Assembly: GCA_033725935.1 (NCBI GenBank) | Contig: MU867077.1 | Location: 506,776-570,775 of the forward strand | Source: Cladorrhinum sp. PSN259 | Lineage: Eukaryota > Ascomycota > Sordariomycetes > Sordariales > Podosporaceae | DNA length: 64,000 nucleotides | Direction: 5' to 3' | Part shown: piece after piece, positions 1-10,141 of the stretch | How positions within the stretch are numbered: position 1 is the first letter of the stretch | Layout: every line of letters begins with the position of its first letter | The notes under the pieces: model-generated | The model's input: the letters and a program-made list of their open reading frames with translations, nothing else | What the model was told of the DNA's origin: nothing | Database searches by the model: none | Made by a program: the position numbers and the translations under genes

Positions 1-941
1 CACTCAGACTGCCACTTGCCGTTAGTGGACGTTAAAAACCCCCACAAAACCACCACCCCCCCCCCCCCAAAAAAAAAAAAAAAAAAAAAAAAAAAACCCT
101 TGAATCGGAGCGAGAGTTTAGATCACAAAGCCAGTGCAGTAAGATTTCCTAGAAATAAAAATTATAATAATTTCAAAATACCTATCTAATCACAACATAC
201 TTCGAGACCTTGAACGTCAAAATGTGCACTCTATCTAAAAAGCAAATGATCGCCCTGGGGGGTTTTCTTTTCTCACTTCTTTTGCTTTTTTCGTGTATCA
301 AACCTTTTCAAAACTCTAATTTTCATTGCATTTCTGTAACCTTTTTTCTCACCGAGCTGTCCAGAGATGACATGGACATGGCTGATCATCCAACGAAAAC
401 CCCAAAATTCTTAGACTTCACAACCAAGCGCCATGTCCCCCCTTTTTTTGTCTTGTTTTGGTCTTGGCATCCATCCCCTTTTCCCTTCCATCTCCACCCA
501 CACTTTGTTGCCCTGCGTCAACATATTTCATCAGCCGTCACAAGCAAACAAGAAGAGCCAAAACCCCCAAAAAGAATCTCAAAAAAAATAAAAAATTTAC
601 AAGAAAGAATGTTATATACGCATATCTTTTTGTCCTCTTCTTCCTCACCATTTTCTTCTCTTACTCACAGACTATGCTACGGCAGAAACAGAATGGTAAA
701 AACTTATATAACACAATATATCCACCCAACCTGCGCTCCTTTCATCTGTCCTATCTTTAATGGTGGTAAAACCGCTGCTGTTGAGAAATGAAAAGTGGTT
801 ATGTAAACTCTAGCAACGCGCTTCCTCCCTCCTTTCCTGCCTCATCCGAAAACTAGTTTTGGATATTTTCTTCTCCACCTACGGCTTCCGAGTCCCATAC
901 CTTCTTTAAAAGAGGAACGACATCTTGAGGCCTGGTTCTAT
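1..941. other. Non-coding flank left of the exportin-T gene
   Basis: No gene is recognised. The stretch begins with a low-complexity block containing 13 C (56-68) followed directly by 28 A (69-96). The rest is pyrimidine-rich on the plus strand and AT-rich. Open frames at 210-791 and 458-760 are low-complexity (Phe/Ser/Pro/Lys-rich), lack splice logic and resemble no family I know. The 3' end of the exportin-T transcript (minus strand) must lie in the right part of this stretch. Confidence 0.6.
56..96. repeat. C13-A28 homopolymer junction
   Basis: A run of 13 cytosines is followed with no gap by a run of 28 adenines. Such runs are prone to length errors in sequencing and to slippage in vivo, so the exact length should not be trusted. 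It could be the poly(A)-like end of an old insertion, but no flanking duplication or body of an element is visible because the window begins 55 bases to the left. Confidence 0.85.
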
Positions 942-3900
942 TTACCTCCGGCTCTTAAGCAAGTTCAGCAGATACTGCACCACCGGCTTTCTATCACTCG
1001 AACTGGAGGTGGTCAAGACCCTCAAGAACTCGGTTGAATCAATCCCAAGCTGGGGGAAGGTAACACTCTGCAAGTGCCTCAAAAAGACATCTCCTGTTTT
1101 GGCATAAATGACTTGCTCAATCTGAGCAATCTCCCCCAGGATCTGGCGCGACTGCGCATCACTGTTTGGCTTGAAGTTGATATCCTGCATGACGGCCCAG
1201 CAGACACCATGGAACTGATCGATCATGAACTGATCAAACCCGGGGATGGCAGGCGCCGGAGCGGAAGCAAGAACGGCAGGGTTCTCACCGGGCTTGACAA
1301 TGTCGGGGCCTCCCCACAACAGAATCATGCGGGTGAGCACGTTAAAAGCAATCCGGCTAGGCTGCAGATTCCCGTGAGAGAGGTTCTTGGCTACCTCAAA
1401 GATTGACTGGACCAGTGCCTGGAAGACTCCCTGGTTGGACTCGGTAATGAGAACACCGCCTAGATCATTCACAAAGATGACCTGCACAAATGAGACATAC
1501 TCACGTCTCAACTCCTGTAGCTGAATCTCGTCGTCCGTTCCATTGATGGGCTCCGAAAGTCCTGAAAATACCCGCTCGAGAAGTGGGGTAAGCAGAACAT
1601 CAAGAATGTTATAGATCTCTCCCTTGAACTCATACACGATTTGCTCCAGAACCCTAAGGAACATGGCCATTTCGTCTTTGCTAGAGCTACGAGAAAGCAA
1701 CCCATCGATCCACTGAGGCAGTTGCGGGAGAACTGCAGAACCTAATACGGCCAAGAGGAGAGAAAAGGCTGATCTGCAAGCCGCACGGATCTCATCGCTC
1801 GTATTAAGTTGGTTCAAGGCGATAAGAATGGCTTCGGAAGCCCTTGAAAACTCAGATGAAATGGCTTGAGGAGGCTGCGCCCGCGTCTTTCCCTGACTCG
1901 GGAGTGAGTCCGCAAAGCCCTTTGCAAGGGTACCGAGAGCCATGACAATGTGATGCACCTGCAGAATAGCCTGTGCGTCGCCGGCCTTGGCTCGTTCGAG
2001 GTGGACGCTCATATCGGAGAAGAGAGGCTCCATGACGACGCGGGCATACAGGGCCTGATCAGCCTCTGGAGTGGTAGAGGTTGATGAGATATAGCCGATA
2101 GCCTCAAAAAGATGGAGTTGATGGCTGAAGACAGCATTGGCCGAATGGTCAGATTCATCGGAAGACATGTCGTCATCAGCTTCATTGCCGGGTACTTCTG
2201 CTTTGATTGGCAACAGGTCGCTGATGGAATCGATAATTGTCTTGGCGATATTGCCAACCTGGGCTCTGAGCGTCTTGACAAACCGCAGGAATAAGTACCA
2301 TGATCGTGTGCGGACTCTGACGTGCTGGTGGTGAACCAGTTTAACAAAGTTTTCAAGCGCACGGGGAATGTACTGCTGCTGGCTCTCGAAGAAGCTGGGA
2401 TATCTGACGCAAATCTCCATGTACTGAAGCTGGATGGCAGGATGTTGGTAGTCAGCAATCCCTGACGAATGTATGTTAGTATCCTTCCTCAACAGGGAGA
2501 ATAATGAGACAACTCTTACCAGACTGAACCATCTTGCTCATCATGGCCGCAAGGCGCTCTGCTGCAATGGGATTTGGCTGGCTCTTGGCTGCCAAACCCA
2601 TGTTGGGCAACGCGAGCTCGCCAAACAGGTACATTTCATGAAGTGCTAGATCCAAGTCTCTCCAGTCCATCTGGCCGCCTTGTTGTTCAAGGTTTGTAAA
2701 CATATTGGCCACCAAAGTGCTCAAAAATTCAATACAGAGATTCTCATCCACGGCAGCAACGCTCTTTTGAAGGATCTGCAGCCTCTTACGGAGGTCGACA
2801 AACTCAGCCTCATCTGTCTGCTCGTCTTCTTCACCCCAATTAGAGGTTTCATCGTATCTCATTTTGGAGACGATGGCGTTCAGGATCGGAGGGAGCATGT
2901 TGGAATAGGTAGTTGGAAGGTTTCCAACCTTTCGGAGGAAGGTCAAAAGGTCAGTCAGGGAAGGAATGACGGTCGAGCAAACCTCATCATACTCGTCTGA
3001 GAAGAGACGCAGCAGGGACGGCAAAAAATCCTGAAGAAGCTGCTCGGCCTTGGCCCTGGCGTCATTTTCAGCCTTGTTGTCTTCTACAACACGTACAACA
3101 TCGGCCATAACGGCGTTGACGAGCTTGGCGACGGCCTCTGCAAGGTCCGTATCATAGCGGGAAGTCCCCTTCCACTCATTAAGTGGCTGGCTTGCTAGCA
3201 GCTGCGTGATGATCTCATGCAGATTAAGGAACGTGATCATCTGTATCTTGTCGCTGGCTTTCATCTTTTTGGAGACAATCTCCGTCAGCGTATCGACTGC
3301 TGTGTTTCGCACTCTATCCTCACCACCGGACGCTTGTGTCCTCCCAACCAAGGGGATCAGTAGGCTCAGCATCTCCTGGTTAATCACGAGAGATATCTCG
3401 GTCCAGCTCACCCACTTCCCGATAGTCTTAAGCGTCATTTCGACCACGTTGTCATTTTGGTTCGTGTACCGGGCGAGAATATCCCTCCACGACGCAGCAA
3501 TCTTGGCCATATCCCGTTCGCGAACCAGGTCCTTGAGTTCATTGTTGCGCTTGGCTTCGTTCCCCTGCCGGCTGAGCATCAAGTCCGCGATCTCATCGTG
3601 GATCGACGACAAAATGCGTAGGTACATAATAACACCTGAAACATTGTCCTTTTGTGCAAGAGTCAAGAAGTCGTCGATGAAGCTTTGCCAGCCTTCTCTG
3701 TACAGGAAGACGAAAAGATAGGTCAAGGTTTGTGTGAGCTTGTTTTGAAGAGCAGGAGGATCAGAGGCTTCCTGACCAACGCTGCTATAATTGCGCCCGA
3801 TATAGTCGAGCAGTGACTCCTTAAGAAAAGCAAGACTGGCGCCATCCAGGGCCTCGGAGTGAACAGCATTGTTAACTATCTCCAATGCGACATGTCGTAC

Positions 3901-4252
3901 GATATCGGACGGCTGGGGTGTTCGGGTAAAGATTCCTATGCAGACCTGCCATGACTGGGGGTCGCCGCGAACCTCGTTGAGGTAATCGTAGGCCTGACGC
4001 TGGAGCTCTGGGCCTGCCTTGGGATTCCAGGCGATTTCGATCGCTCTCTCGATCTGCGGCAAAGGTCAATGTTAATTTACAATAACCAGAAACAGTGGTA
4101 GACAGTAATTTGCAGACAAATATATAGATGGTTGAAAGGGACAGAGGGAGGAAGGGAGCAGAAGTAGCGGGGCCAGGGAAGGGAGATGAGAGGTTGGGCA
4201 ACTTTTGCGGGGGAACACGATGCAACAGAAAGGGCCTCACCTGGGCGTCCAT
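942..4252 (-). CDS. LOS1: Exportin-T (tRNA nuclear export receptor, Los1 type)
   Basis: Karyopherin-beta family receptor that carries mature tRNA out of the nucleus with RanGTP. Three exons: 4252-4241 (codes only MDAQ), 4053-2520 and 2461-942, joined across a 187-nt intron (GTGAGG...CCGCAG) and a 58-nt intron (GTAAGA...GTCAG, with a TACTAAC branch site), giving 1021 residues, the usual Los1 length. The N-terminus (IERAIEIAWNP, then DYLNEVRGDPQSWQVC) and the following IVRHVALEIVNNAVHS segment are typical of fungal exportin-T; the rest is all-helical HEAT-type sequence. The start is fixed by the 4-residue first exon because the main exon has no good ATG. It runs in the same direction as POB3, which lies upstream. 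Exportin-1 (CRM1) was considered, but the N-terminal signature fits Los1 better. Confidence 0.9.
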
Positions 4253-5187
4253 TGCTGGACTGGTGGCTGATGTTGTGTAAAGCAGAGTATGTTGTATCCT
4301 GGTGACGGGTATCGGGTAACGGGTGGACGGGAGATCAGGCGAAGAGGTCTTTGCGAACCTTCGTTGGAAAGCTGCTATAACTTGTGCAGCTGTGGAAAGA
4401 AATTCGGCATGCTTGTATTCTCAGAGACGGCAGGAGTGGCGCCGAAGACTCATGGCTCGACCCTGCTTCAGTTGGCCGCCATCGCTCTGTGTGCAAAGAA
4501 AGTGTTCACGGATGGCGTTTGGGCTGGAAATTTGTATTCCGGTCTGCTGTTTGTTTTCTGGAGGTTTATGTTCTCAGCAGTCATACGGGAAAAGGACGTT
4601 TAGCAAGCTTTCATCGGAAACAAAGCAAAAGGCGGCGGGTATGGAATGCTGCAGGATGGAAGGTGGGGCAATGTGAATCGAAAATCAAAAAAGTCGACAC
4701 CCACCATGAGGCCAGGCGTCAACCTGGCGCTGCTGGCGCTGCTGGCCGCTGCTGGCTGACGTTGTGGGGTCCACCCTGAAACCTACCTAAAATGGTACCT
4801 CCATACGCACGTGCCACTATCAGCCCTCTAGGCAGGTGTCTACAGGACAACTTCAACCGTTCTTTCAACGGCTTTTCTTTTTTTTCCCTTTGATTTTTTT
4901 TTTTAAAGAGGGAGACAAAATGAATTAGTTACACTAGAAAAACACATAGACCCATTGGTATTTAAGATACAATTCCGTTGCTTACAGACATACAGACGAT
5001 GCTGTTTAGTTCCATTTCCAAATTTCCGCCCCTTAACGCCAAAGCGACCACCCAGTCCCGAAAACCGATGAACATATTTCACCCCTTTCCCTGGCCAGAT
5101 GTGGTAGCTCAAGCAGCCCAAGTGTTGTTCCTCTGCTACTGACTAAGCCACATCAACAACCACCATATTCCGTCGATCAATGATTGA
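4253..5187. other. Intergenic: LOS1 promoter side and POB3 3' end
   Basis: About 0.93 kb between the LOS1 start and the POB3 stop, both on the minus strand, so it holds the LOS1 promoter/leader and the POB3 3' UTR. A short GCTG/CTGG-rich imperfect repeat lies at about 4726-4757 and a T-rich stretch at about 4866-4905. Several short overlapping open frames (4289-4779, plus strand) show no recognisable protein. Confidence 0.6.
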
Positions 5188-6997
5188 TTAACCGGTCTTC
5201 TTTTTCTTCTTGGGACGATCCTCCTCGTCGTCGTCTTCGTCTTCCATATCCTCATCCTCGTCGACCCGATTGTCAACATCACTCTCACCACTTCCAGAAC
5301 CATCGGACTCGTGGTTGCTGTCATATTCCTCCGCCACATCGGAGTCTGTGTCCGCGTGGAAGTCCTCGTCCACGCTCTCTTCATCCTCGTCGGCCGAACC
5401 GCGGTCCGCCTTGGGCCCAACAACCTCCTCATCCGAGCTGGCCATCTCGTTGGCCCGCATGGCAGCTGCAAGCATATTTGCGTCTTCATCAATCTCGTTC
5501 TTAACACGGAGACCCTTCTCCTGGAAAAAGTCCTCGAGTGCCTTTAGGTCTTCACGATTGATGTTGCTGAACTGCGACGACCCTGCTCCGTTCTTCATGT
5601 GCACTGTGATATCAAATGTGGAAAGCGCCGAAACAGCTCCTCCCACACGGCTGAAGGTAATTGATTGTGTTTGTTCGTAAGAGATGTACGTCGCTGGCTT
5701 CGGGACGAACATGAACGCTTTCTCCAAACAATAGAGGAAACCCTCGCTGGCCTTGATAGAGCACTTGATGCCGTATTGCTGACGGTGGGTCTGGAAGCCC
5801 TTAGCGGGAGCCGAGATCTTCTTGTTCGCGAGTCCCTTGAAGATAAGAGCAACGACCTGGTGCAGCGGGTCTTCGTAATGAGATTTCAGCTTATCCTTGT
5901 ATTTGCCGTTCAGCTCCTCGTCAGGCAGATTGAGATCTAGCGTGACTTCCTCGTCCTGCTTGAACTGCATGACAAGGAATGGATATCTCGTCTGACCCTG
6001 GCGCAGGGGTGGGTCAAGTCCAATAACAAGAAGGCAGTGTAGGTCATCAGGCTTTGGAAGGACCATGAACTTCTTGATAGCTTCGTATTGGATTTTGTAA
6101 TCGTAGGTCTTACCACGGAGTCGGAACGATGTATCGTACATATCGATATCGAAGCGTCCTCTGCAGTCTTGTCAGTCACTTGAATTCGAGATCGCGATAC
6201 CTTGGTCAGCACATACCTGGGCGTGAGATGCAAGACATCCAGGAAGGTAGCAATAGTATCTCCTGCAGTTTCCCCAATCTCGGCTTTTTCGATGAGCGTG
6301 TCGTAGAATAGCGTCACGGCGTTCTTCTCTTCCTCATCTGCATCGCTACCCGCATCACCACCCTCCGCTTCTTTCCTGGTGGTTGTCCCGGGGATGTAGA
6401 ATCTCATCTCGACCATCTGATCCTTTCCGGCAGATGCCTTCTTGCCCTTGCCATTGTGACCGCTGGCCGCCTTGCCGCCTTCGCCCACGGCAAACTCGAC
6501 AGCAATTTCGTTACGACCGGCAAGGTTGGTGTTCGAGATCTCCGAGTAGGGAATTTCGAAGGCTGGTCTGTTCTGGACATTGAACGTGAGCTCTGCCTTT
6601 CCAAACTCGGCCTTGCCCCAATTCCAGCCGCGCAGCGAGTGCTCTTTGTTCTCGAGGGTCGCACTGTACCAGTTCTTGAAGAGCTTGCCGAGGCGCTCGA
6701 AGTCTTCCTGCTGAAAGCCATCCAGCTGAACGATGCTCGAGTTTCTCTGAAGGACCTTTATCTCGTAACCCCTTGCTGCCCTACTCCACTGTGCGCCCGA
6801 GATATCGCTTCCCTGAAGAGTGAAGGGCTCTCCGCCGCTCGTAGGTTTCCACCCAAGGCCGCTCTCTGCGAATCGGCATTTTCCGCTCTCCTTGGACAAG
6901 TCCAAATAAATATTGTCGAAATTTTCGCTAGAAGAAAAAAAAAGAAGTTAGGCGATTTCTAAATGCATAGAAACACAGCTACTTACATTGCAGCCAT
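5188..6997 (-). CDS. POB3: FACT complex subunit Pob3 (SSRP1 family)
   Basis: Subunit of the FACT histone chaperone, which with Spt16 loosens and restores nucleosomes during transcription and replication. Exons 6997-6987 (11 nt), 6927-6217 and 6160-5188 join to 564 residues. The splices are GTAAGT...TTCTAG (59 nt) and GTATGT...CTGCAG (56 nt); codon 4 and the Arg codon after LHLTP are both split by introns. The joined N-terminus reads MAAIENFDNIYLDL, typical of the SSRP1/Pob3 N-domain. A middle double-PH-like region follows (for example VLPKPDDLHCLLVIGLDPPLRQGQ), and the last roughly 85 residues are strongly acidic and end in a KKKKK cluster. As in other fungi there is no HMG box; yeast uses a separate Nhp6. 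The neighbour TIM13 is divergent, with about 350 bp between the starts. Confidence 0.95.
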
Positions 6998-7346
6998 GTT
7001 GTCGTCTCTATCCAAGCTCCGTACAAATGAGTTGGATGGATGATGTGTGTGAATGGGCGCGGACGAAAAAGTTAAATGGGTTGGCGCAGGCGGAAGTTGC
7101 AAGTGGTCATTAAATGAGCAGCGCGCTTCAAAGCGAGAACCAGGCGTCGTGACGCGACAATGTACTGTGTAATTGACTGAGTGGTCCGTGCTTTTACACC
7201 CTGGTAAAGCAAGGTCCCCCCACCTTTACAGCTTCTCCAATTGTTGCGTCAGCCTCAACTCCAAGAACCAAGAGAGCTTCGAGTCTGCGCCACAGCTTGG
7301 AATCTTTTTTTTTTTTAACACTGACACTACCACCACCAAACAAAAC
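6998..7346. promoter_or_regulatory. Bidirectional promoter region, POB3 / TIM13
   Basis: 349 bp between two divergent start codons. It must hold both 5' leaders and promoters. A T-rich run sits at about 7307-7317, just before the TIM13 start. No named factor site was recognised. Confidence 0.5.
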
Positions 7347-7676
7347 ATGGATTCCGAGGGAGTCAAGCAGGCCATCATTAGGCAGACCCGCGAGGCCAAT
7401 GCTCAAAGCAATGCTAGGCTGTTGATTGAGGTATGCAAATATGTAGGTAGCAAACAAGACACACTCTCTGACATTCGCCTCCTACTTCCACAGGGCATCA
7501 ACAACACCTGCTTCGAAAAGTGCATCCCCAAGCCCGGCAGCTCCCTCTCAAGCGGCGAGAACACTTGCGTAATTCAGTGCATGGAAAAGTACCTTGCCGC
7601 TTGGAACGAGGTCAACCGCACCTACATCCGGAGAATACAACACGAGGTCGGCAACCAGCAACTCTCAAACCATTAA
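7347..7676 (+). CDS. TIM13: Mitochondrial intermembrane-space chaperone Tim13
   Basis: Small TIM protein that, with Tim8, chaperones hydrophobic precursors across the intermembrane space to TIM22 or the outer membrane. Exons 7347-7430 and 7494-7676 give 88 residues. The twin CX3C motifs are C34-FEK-C38 and C53-VIQ-C57, spaced as the family requires for two disulfides. The segment PKPGSSLSSGE between them and MEKYLAAWN after them point to Tim13, not Tim8, Tim9 or Tim10. The 63-nt intron (GTATGC...CAG, with a CTGAC branch site) is a multiple of three and has no in-frame stop, so a naive reading would insert 21 codons just before the first CX3C; I exclude it because of the splice signals and because the spliced product has the normal family spacing. 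Confidence 0.93.
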   Translation: MDSEGVKQAIIRQTREANAQSNARLLIEVCKYVGSKQDTLSDIRLLLPQGINNTCFEKCIPKPGSSLSSGENTCVIQCMEKYLAAWNEVNRTYIRRIQHEVGNQQLSNH

Positions 7677-7900
7677 AACATTAACAGTGGGGAATATATC
7701 TGTATTATAGAAACTGGCTTTTTAGAAATGGGACCAACCAGGTTTAAATGAGGTTCAAAGGGGAAAATCATCGCACCGCCCGTGCAATTACTGTACGATA
7801 CGTGGGTGAATGGCTATGTTGGCGTACACGAACCTGCATCATCAGCCGTTCAAATCCAGGGCAGCGCAACTGAACCCAGACAGAGGCCTTACTCCCTTCG

Positions 7901-9157
7901 CTACGACAGACCTTCACTCGCTCCATTCTTCTTCGCCTCTTCCGCGGCCCTTTTTCTAGCCAAATACCTCTCCTTGGCGCTCGAAATGTCGGCCTCGGTC
8001 TTGCGGCTCTTGGTTGCCATCTCAATCTTTGCCGTCTCCTCCGTTTCTTCCTGCCTCGACCGTTTCAGAGTCTCCTCAAGCTGCGCTTCAAGCATCCTCG
8101 TCTGTCTCTCACGCATTGCCTGTTTGCCTCCACCAACATAAACTCCCTTGCTTGCACTAGGTCGCGATCCCGCCGCTGCCTGTTGCTTGGCCCTTTCCTG
8201 CTGAGCCTCCGCCTTCTTCTTGGGTGCAACATTTAGCCCACCCTTCAGCAGCTGCCTTTTATCAACCACCTCTCCGTCATCATTGATCAAAACATTGCCC
8301 CCCAGAGCGTTAATCTCCCTCGCTCGTTCCGTGGCGGTTTTCGTATCCTCCTCTTCATCTGGTAACCCTTCAATCTTCCCACCATTCTTCTTCATCTCTT
8401 CCGCAGCCTTGACCTTAGCCGCATGGTCCTCCTCCTCCCTCTGAAGCATCTGCTTATAGAAGTCAGCCATACCCCTCCCTTTATTCTTTTTAGCCTCCTC
8501 CTCTTCCCGTTTCTTCTCTTCCTCTTCTAGCCGCCGATTCTCCTCTTGCTGTCGCTTGTAAGCTTCCGTCACGAATTTCTCTTTGTCTTTAAACTCATCT
8601 CCCTCTGCGTCTCGTTCTCGTTTAAGCCGTCGTTCCTCGGCGATTTGATGGTCTCGCTCTCGCTGATCGGCTGCCTTCTGAAGTGCATCAAAGTATCTTG
8701 GTTTCTTCTCTGCCGCAGGATCGTCTTTAGGTTTCGCCTTGGCTGCCTTGAATGAATCGTAGACGGCATCGTAGTCGTATATTGTTGGGTCTATTTCCTC
8801 AGCTGCTTGTGCGAATTTCCGGGAGGTTAGCGCGCTCGAGAGGTCGTTGAACTGTGCTGCAGGAGGAGCTGCTTTTGGTGGTGGTGCTAATGGGTTGTTC
8901 GCTAATAATTTGAATTTCTTGGACTTGTTCTTGTTGAATGCGGAATCGTTGTCATTATTTAGAGATGGCTTTGGCGCATCATCATCAAGGTCCAGTTCGG
9001 TGATTGCGACTGTGCGCTTGGAGCTGCTTTCGTCCTCAGAGCCATCATCATCTCCTCCTCCGAATGGTGTCGGTTTCTTTCGTGACGCTAATAATGCTGG
9101 TTTTCCTGGTGGTCCACCAGACTTTCTGAGTCCAAATGAGAATCCTGGTTTGCTCAT
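7901..9157 (-). CDS. NSRP1/CCDC55-type nuclear speckle splicing regulator homologue
   Basis: Single-exon gene, 418 residues. Residues about 123-245 match the NSRP1 N-terminal domain (formerly DUF2040): a DPTIYDYDAVYDSF segment, then KKPRYFDALQKAADQRERD, then a long charged coiled coil ending in GMADFYKQML. Human NSRP1 binds splicing factors in nuclear speckles and influences splice-site choice; a similar role is inferred here. The N-terminus is Gly/Pro-rich with an acidic DDDGSEDESSS patch, and the C-terminal half is Lys/Glu/Ala-rich coiled coil. Start: first ATG, after which MSKPGFSFGL is typical of the fungal family. It lies tail to tail with TIM13 (about 225 bp between the stops). Confidence 0.85.
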   Translation of the reverse strand: MSKPGFSFGLRKSGGPPGKPALLASRKKPTPFGGGDDDGSEDESSSKRTVAITELDLDDDAPKPSLNNDNDSAFNKNKSKKFKLLANNPLAPPPKAAPPAAQFNDLSSALTSRKFAQAAEEIDPTIYDYDAVYDSFKAAKAKPKDDPAAEKKPRYFDALQKAADQRERDHQIAEERRLKRERDAEGDEFKDKEKFVTEAYKRQQEENRRLEEEEKKREEEEAKKNKGRGMADFYKQMLQREEEDHAAKVKAAEEMKKNGGKIEGLPDEEEDTKTATERAREINALGGNVLINDDGEVVDKRQLLKGGLNVAPKKKAEAQQERAKQQAAAGSRPSASKGVYVGGGKQAMRERQTRMLEAQLEETLKRSRQEETEETAKIEMATKSRKTEADISSAKERYLARKRAAEEAKKNGASEGLS

Positions 9158-10141
9158 AACTGCTTGAGGTTTTCAGTAACATGGAAGATAATTGGAGGAC
9201 TGGGCCGTTGTCGCATGACGGCGTGCACAGTGAGTTGGACTGACACTACAGACTACTATAAGTGGACCTTCTGTTCCACACTAGCCACAGCTCTTATCAA
9301 GCAGCTGATAAGACCTTCCGGCGGACAATTGGCTTGGCGAAATTGAGAAGCTTCCCTCCAGGTTGACCTTCCAACATGGCGCTCATGAGAAAGAGAAAAC
9401 GAAAAAGCGCTGCTGAGGTTTGAGATCTCACTCTACTTCGGCAGTCATAGTGAAGGGAGATGTTTGATTTATTCATTTGAAAAGTTTCCATTCTTTCTTT
9501 CTCTGTCTTGATATTCCCCATTTAAAACACAAATTCGCCCAGTTCCAAAAGCTATGCCAAAAAAAAGACACCAATTGCCTGCTTTCCAGTTCCATTTACC
9601 TTTGGATTGTTTCTGTTGAGAGGGACCTTGATTCCACTCCTCGCACAAAGAAAAAAGATAAGCCAATAACCACTCGCTTTAATAAAAAGGAAAGAAAAGG
9701 TAGTGATAATAATACGAGAGCTAGGGTCAGAGCACCTGAGCTCAGAAACGAAAACAAAAAACAACTGCGTAAAATCCAGACGCCGAAATCAAAAACTGCT
9801 CCTGACCTGTGACCTGATCCCACCTAATCCTAAACGCCAAAATTCCGATCAGTAACACACCGCTCTCGTTGGTCTGATCCAGCCCCTAAGGCTATATCGA
9901 GAGTATAATGGGGAATGAAGTGAAAAAGACAATATAAATGTTAGACAACCACCCAACTCCTTTAATGATGTAATGATGTCTTTTCTCGAAAATACGCAGA
10001 GAAAATAATTGCCTCCAGGCTGAATGTTTGTTTGAAGGGATCCAAAATCCCAGCCGTGGGGCATGAGCTCATGGTAGTGGGCCCTGATATCTTAGTTGCT
10101 CGTTGTTGCTCATTGTTTGTTCGTGAATCGTCAAACTCTAT
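9158..10141. other. Intergenic: NSRP1-like promoter and ATG1 3' end
   Basis: About 0.98 kb. It holds the promoter of the NSRP1-like gene and the 3' UTR of ATG1. Apart from a GATA-motif inverted pair (listed separately) the stretch is A/T-rich; an open frame at 9477-9812 is lysine-rich low complexity and not supported as a gene. Confidence 0.55.
9293..9312. promoter_or_regulatory. Inverted pair of GATA motifs
   Basis: CTTATCA (9293-9299) and TGATAAG (9306-9312) form a perfect inverted repeat around a 6-nt spacer, about 140 bp upstream of the NSRP1-like start. GATA factors such as AreA/NIT2 bind paired (T)GATAA sites in ascomycetes; use at this locus is inference, and the same sequence could simply fold as a hairpin. 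Confidence 0.35.

Noticed and set aside
210..791. 193-codon open frame in the left flank
   Set aside because: Low-complexity composition, no splice logic and no family resemblance.
942..4252. Exportin-1 (CRM1) as identity of the first gene
   Set aside because: The N-terminal signature and length fit exportin-T/Los1 better than CRM1.
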